Shown: positions 5,394-6,422 of the stretch, piece after piece
Position numbering within the stretch: position 1 is the first letter of the stretch
Layout: each line of letters opens with the position of its first letter
Assembly (NCBI GenBank): GCA_964476445.1
Contig: CAYZAK010000063.1
Span: forward strand, 1 to 6,422
DNA length: 6,422 nt
From: CAYZAK01 sp964476445
Lineage (GTDB): Bacteria > CG03 > SLGR01 > JAGXOG01
Reading direction: 5' to 3'
Made by a program: the position numbers and the translations under genes
Notes under the pieces: model-generated
Databases searched by the model: none
The model's input: the letters and a program-made list of their open reading frames with translations, nothing else
What the model was told of the DNA's origin: nothing

Positions 5394-6422
5394 TTAGATA
5401 TTATCTCTTATTATTTCCTGTACCGCTTTTAATGAAATAGAAGCTTTATAAGAACAACTCATTTTTGCCCCTTCGCATATTAAACCCTGCAGGGTTTCTT
5501 CAACCATTTCTACATTATTTTTCAATTTATTTAGATCGCTGTACTTAAAATACGACAGTCCGGCTGTCAAAGATAATGCTGCTTTATCTGCCAGTCCGCA
5601 GGTAGAAGAGATCCTCCCTTTTTCAGCGGACAGATGAATCTGGGTTAAAACCGTAAACAGAGCGGAAGGTACAAATTCTTCGCCGTATTCTCTGTATACT
5701 ATATATAAGGGTACCCCTAAAAATATTCCCTGGTTTCCCGAACCGGTAATAGTCATTATTTTTACCGGCTCACCTTCCATCCTTTTTAAAGTAAGGTCTT
5801 TTACTCCCGGAAGATAATTTTTATACCCGTATTTTTTCACATTTTTACCGTGTCTATTTATAAAATTTTTAACTTTATCTATTAAAACCGGAGGCCTATC
5901 TTCTACAATATTCATAATCTCCCGGAGGCTATTAAAAGTTTGTTCTCTTTTATTTTTATTATTGTCTTCGAAAAATACTCTTTTTCCGTTATAACTTATA
6001 CTTTTTATTAAATCGTGTTCCGATTCTATAACAACCTTTACTTTATCTGAACCAGAGGATACTTCAGCTTCTACATATATACCTCGACGGTCTACCGGAT
6101 AGCCGGTATACCATTTGTTTTTATCTACAAGTTCTGTTACTTTGTTTTGGGTTTCCCAGTCAAAATCCTTAAACATATTCAGGGAGTCCCCCTTTAAAAC
6201 AAGACCGGAGGCAGTTGCTGCTTTGGGTCCTTTCTTTTTTATAATGGGTATTTTGACCGTGGAAACATTTCTGAACACATCTTTTGAAAGTTTAAGATTT
6301 ACTTTCAAATCCTCCGGCCCAAATTCTTCACCGGTCTGTTTTTCAAGTTCTAAAAGAGCGGTGGAAAAAGCATAAGCTATACTGGCAGGCTCGGTACAAC
6401 CGACAACTTCCTTTATTTCCCT
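5394..6422 (-). CDS. L-cysteine desulfidase family protein (CyuA / UPF0597 YhaM-like), 5'-truncated by the window edge
   Basis: The frame is open to the right edge; 342 residues are visible, and roughly the first 15-20 plus any longer leader are missing (family members are about 390-440 residues). A TTG at 6308 is not the start: upstream in the same frame is the hallmark GCTEPASIAYAFSTA (visible residues 8-22), whose Cys is expected to bind the cluster. The glycine-rich GSGNQG is at visible residues 227-232. Further conserved cysteines lie in SSTCGLADKAA (Cys275) and ICEGAKMSCSYKAS (Cys316 and Cys323). Characterised relatives use an oxygen-labile [4Fe-4S] cluster to split L-cysteine into sulfide, ammonia and pyruvate, and the fold is shared with iron-sulfur serine dehydratases. 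A cytoplasmic catabolic or sulfide-supplying role is inferred; substrate could also be L-serine or a related amino acid. All expected cysteines are intact. Start and promoter lie outside the window. Confidence 0.92.
   Translation of the reverse strand, partial: REIKEVVGCTEPASIAYAFSTALLELEKQTGEEFGPEDLKVNLKLSKDVFRNVSTVKIPIIKKKGPKAATASGLVLKGDSLNMFKDFDWETQNKVTELVDKNKWYTGYPVDRRGIYVEAEVSSGSDKVKVVIESEHDLIKSISYNGKRVFFEDNNKNKREQTFNSLREIMNIVEDRPPVLIDKVKNFINRHGKNVKKYGYKNYLPGVKDLTLKRMEGEPVKIMTITGSGNQGIFLGVPLYIVYREYGEEFVPSALFTVLTQIHLSAEKGRISSTCGLADKAALSLTAGLSYFKYSDLNKLKNNVEMVEETLQGLICEGAKMSCSYKASISLKAVQEIIRDNI

Noticed and set aside
6306..6308. TTG at 6306-6308 as the start of the desulfidase-like gene
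   Set aside because: The frame continues upstream through the diagnostic GCTEP motif to the window edge, so the true start lies outside.

Overview
The window is AT-rich bacterial chromosome. The A/T-rich intergenic DNA, the sigma-A type promoters and the protein families suggest a low-GC Firmicute (Bacillota). An anaerobic clostridial or halanaerobial lineage is my best guess, because an oxygen-sensitive iron-sulfur cysteine desulfidase is present. This is inference; no rRNA or other taxonomic marker is in view.

Layout. A small membrane protein of unknown function (79-405, +) sits behind a near-consensus promoter and converges on the ribosome-associated GTPase gene typA (436-2250, -). Upstream of typA on the same strand is a two-gene ABC exporter: permease (2318-3112, -) and ATPase (3114-4046, -), separated by one base and clearly co-transcribed in the order ATPase-permease. 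typA has its own candidate promoter in the 67-bp gap, so it need not depend on the ABC operon.

From 4047 to 5032 there is almost 1 kb without an intact gene. Its first third holds several inverted repeats and no convincing reading frame. Its middle (4369-4855, -) holds a decayed gene whose protein-like pieces lie in shifted frames with in-frame stops. One piece faintly recalls the N-terminus of mutator/IS256-type transposases, but I cannot identify the gene firmly. The last part carries the promoter of a DUF805-family small membrane protein (5033-5338, +). That gene converges on a cysteine-desulfidase-like gene (5394 to beyond 6422, -) which runs off the right edge.

The genes do not form a single pathway. 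They are ordinary housekeeping and transport genes around a scar-like region. I did not find a convincing new biological system. The places most worth a second look are the decayed gene, the inverted-repeat cluster beside it, and a marked excess of the hexamer CCCGGG.
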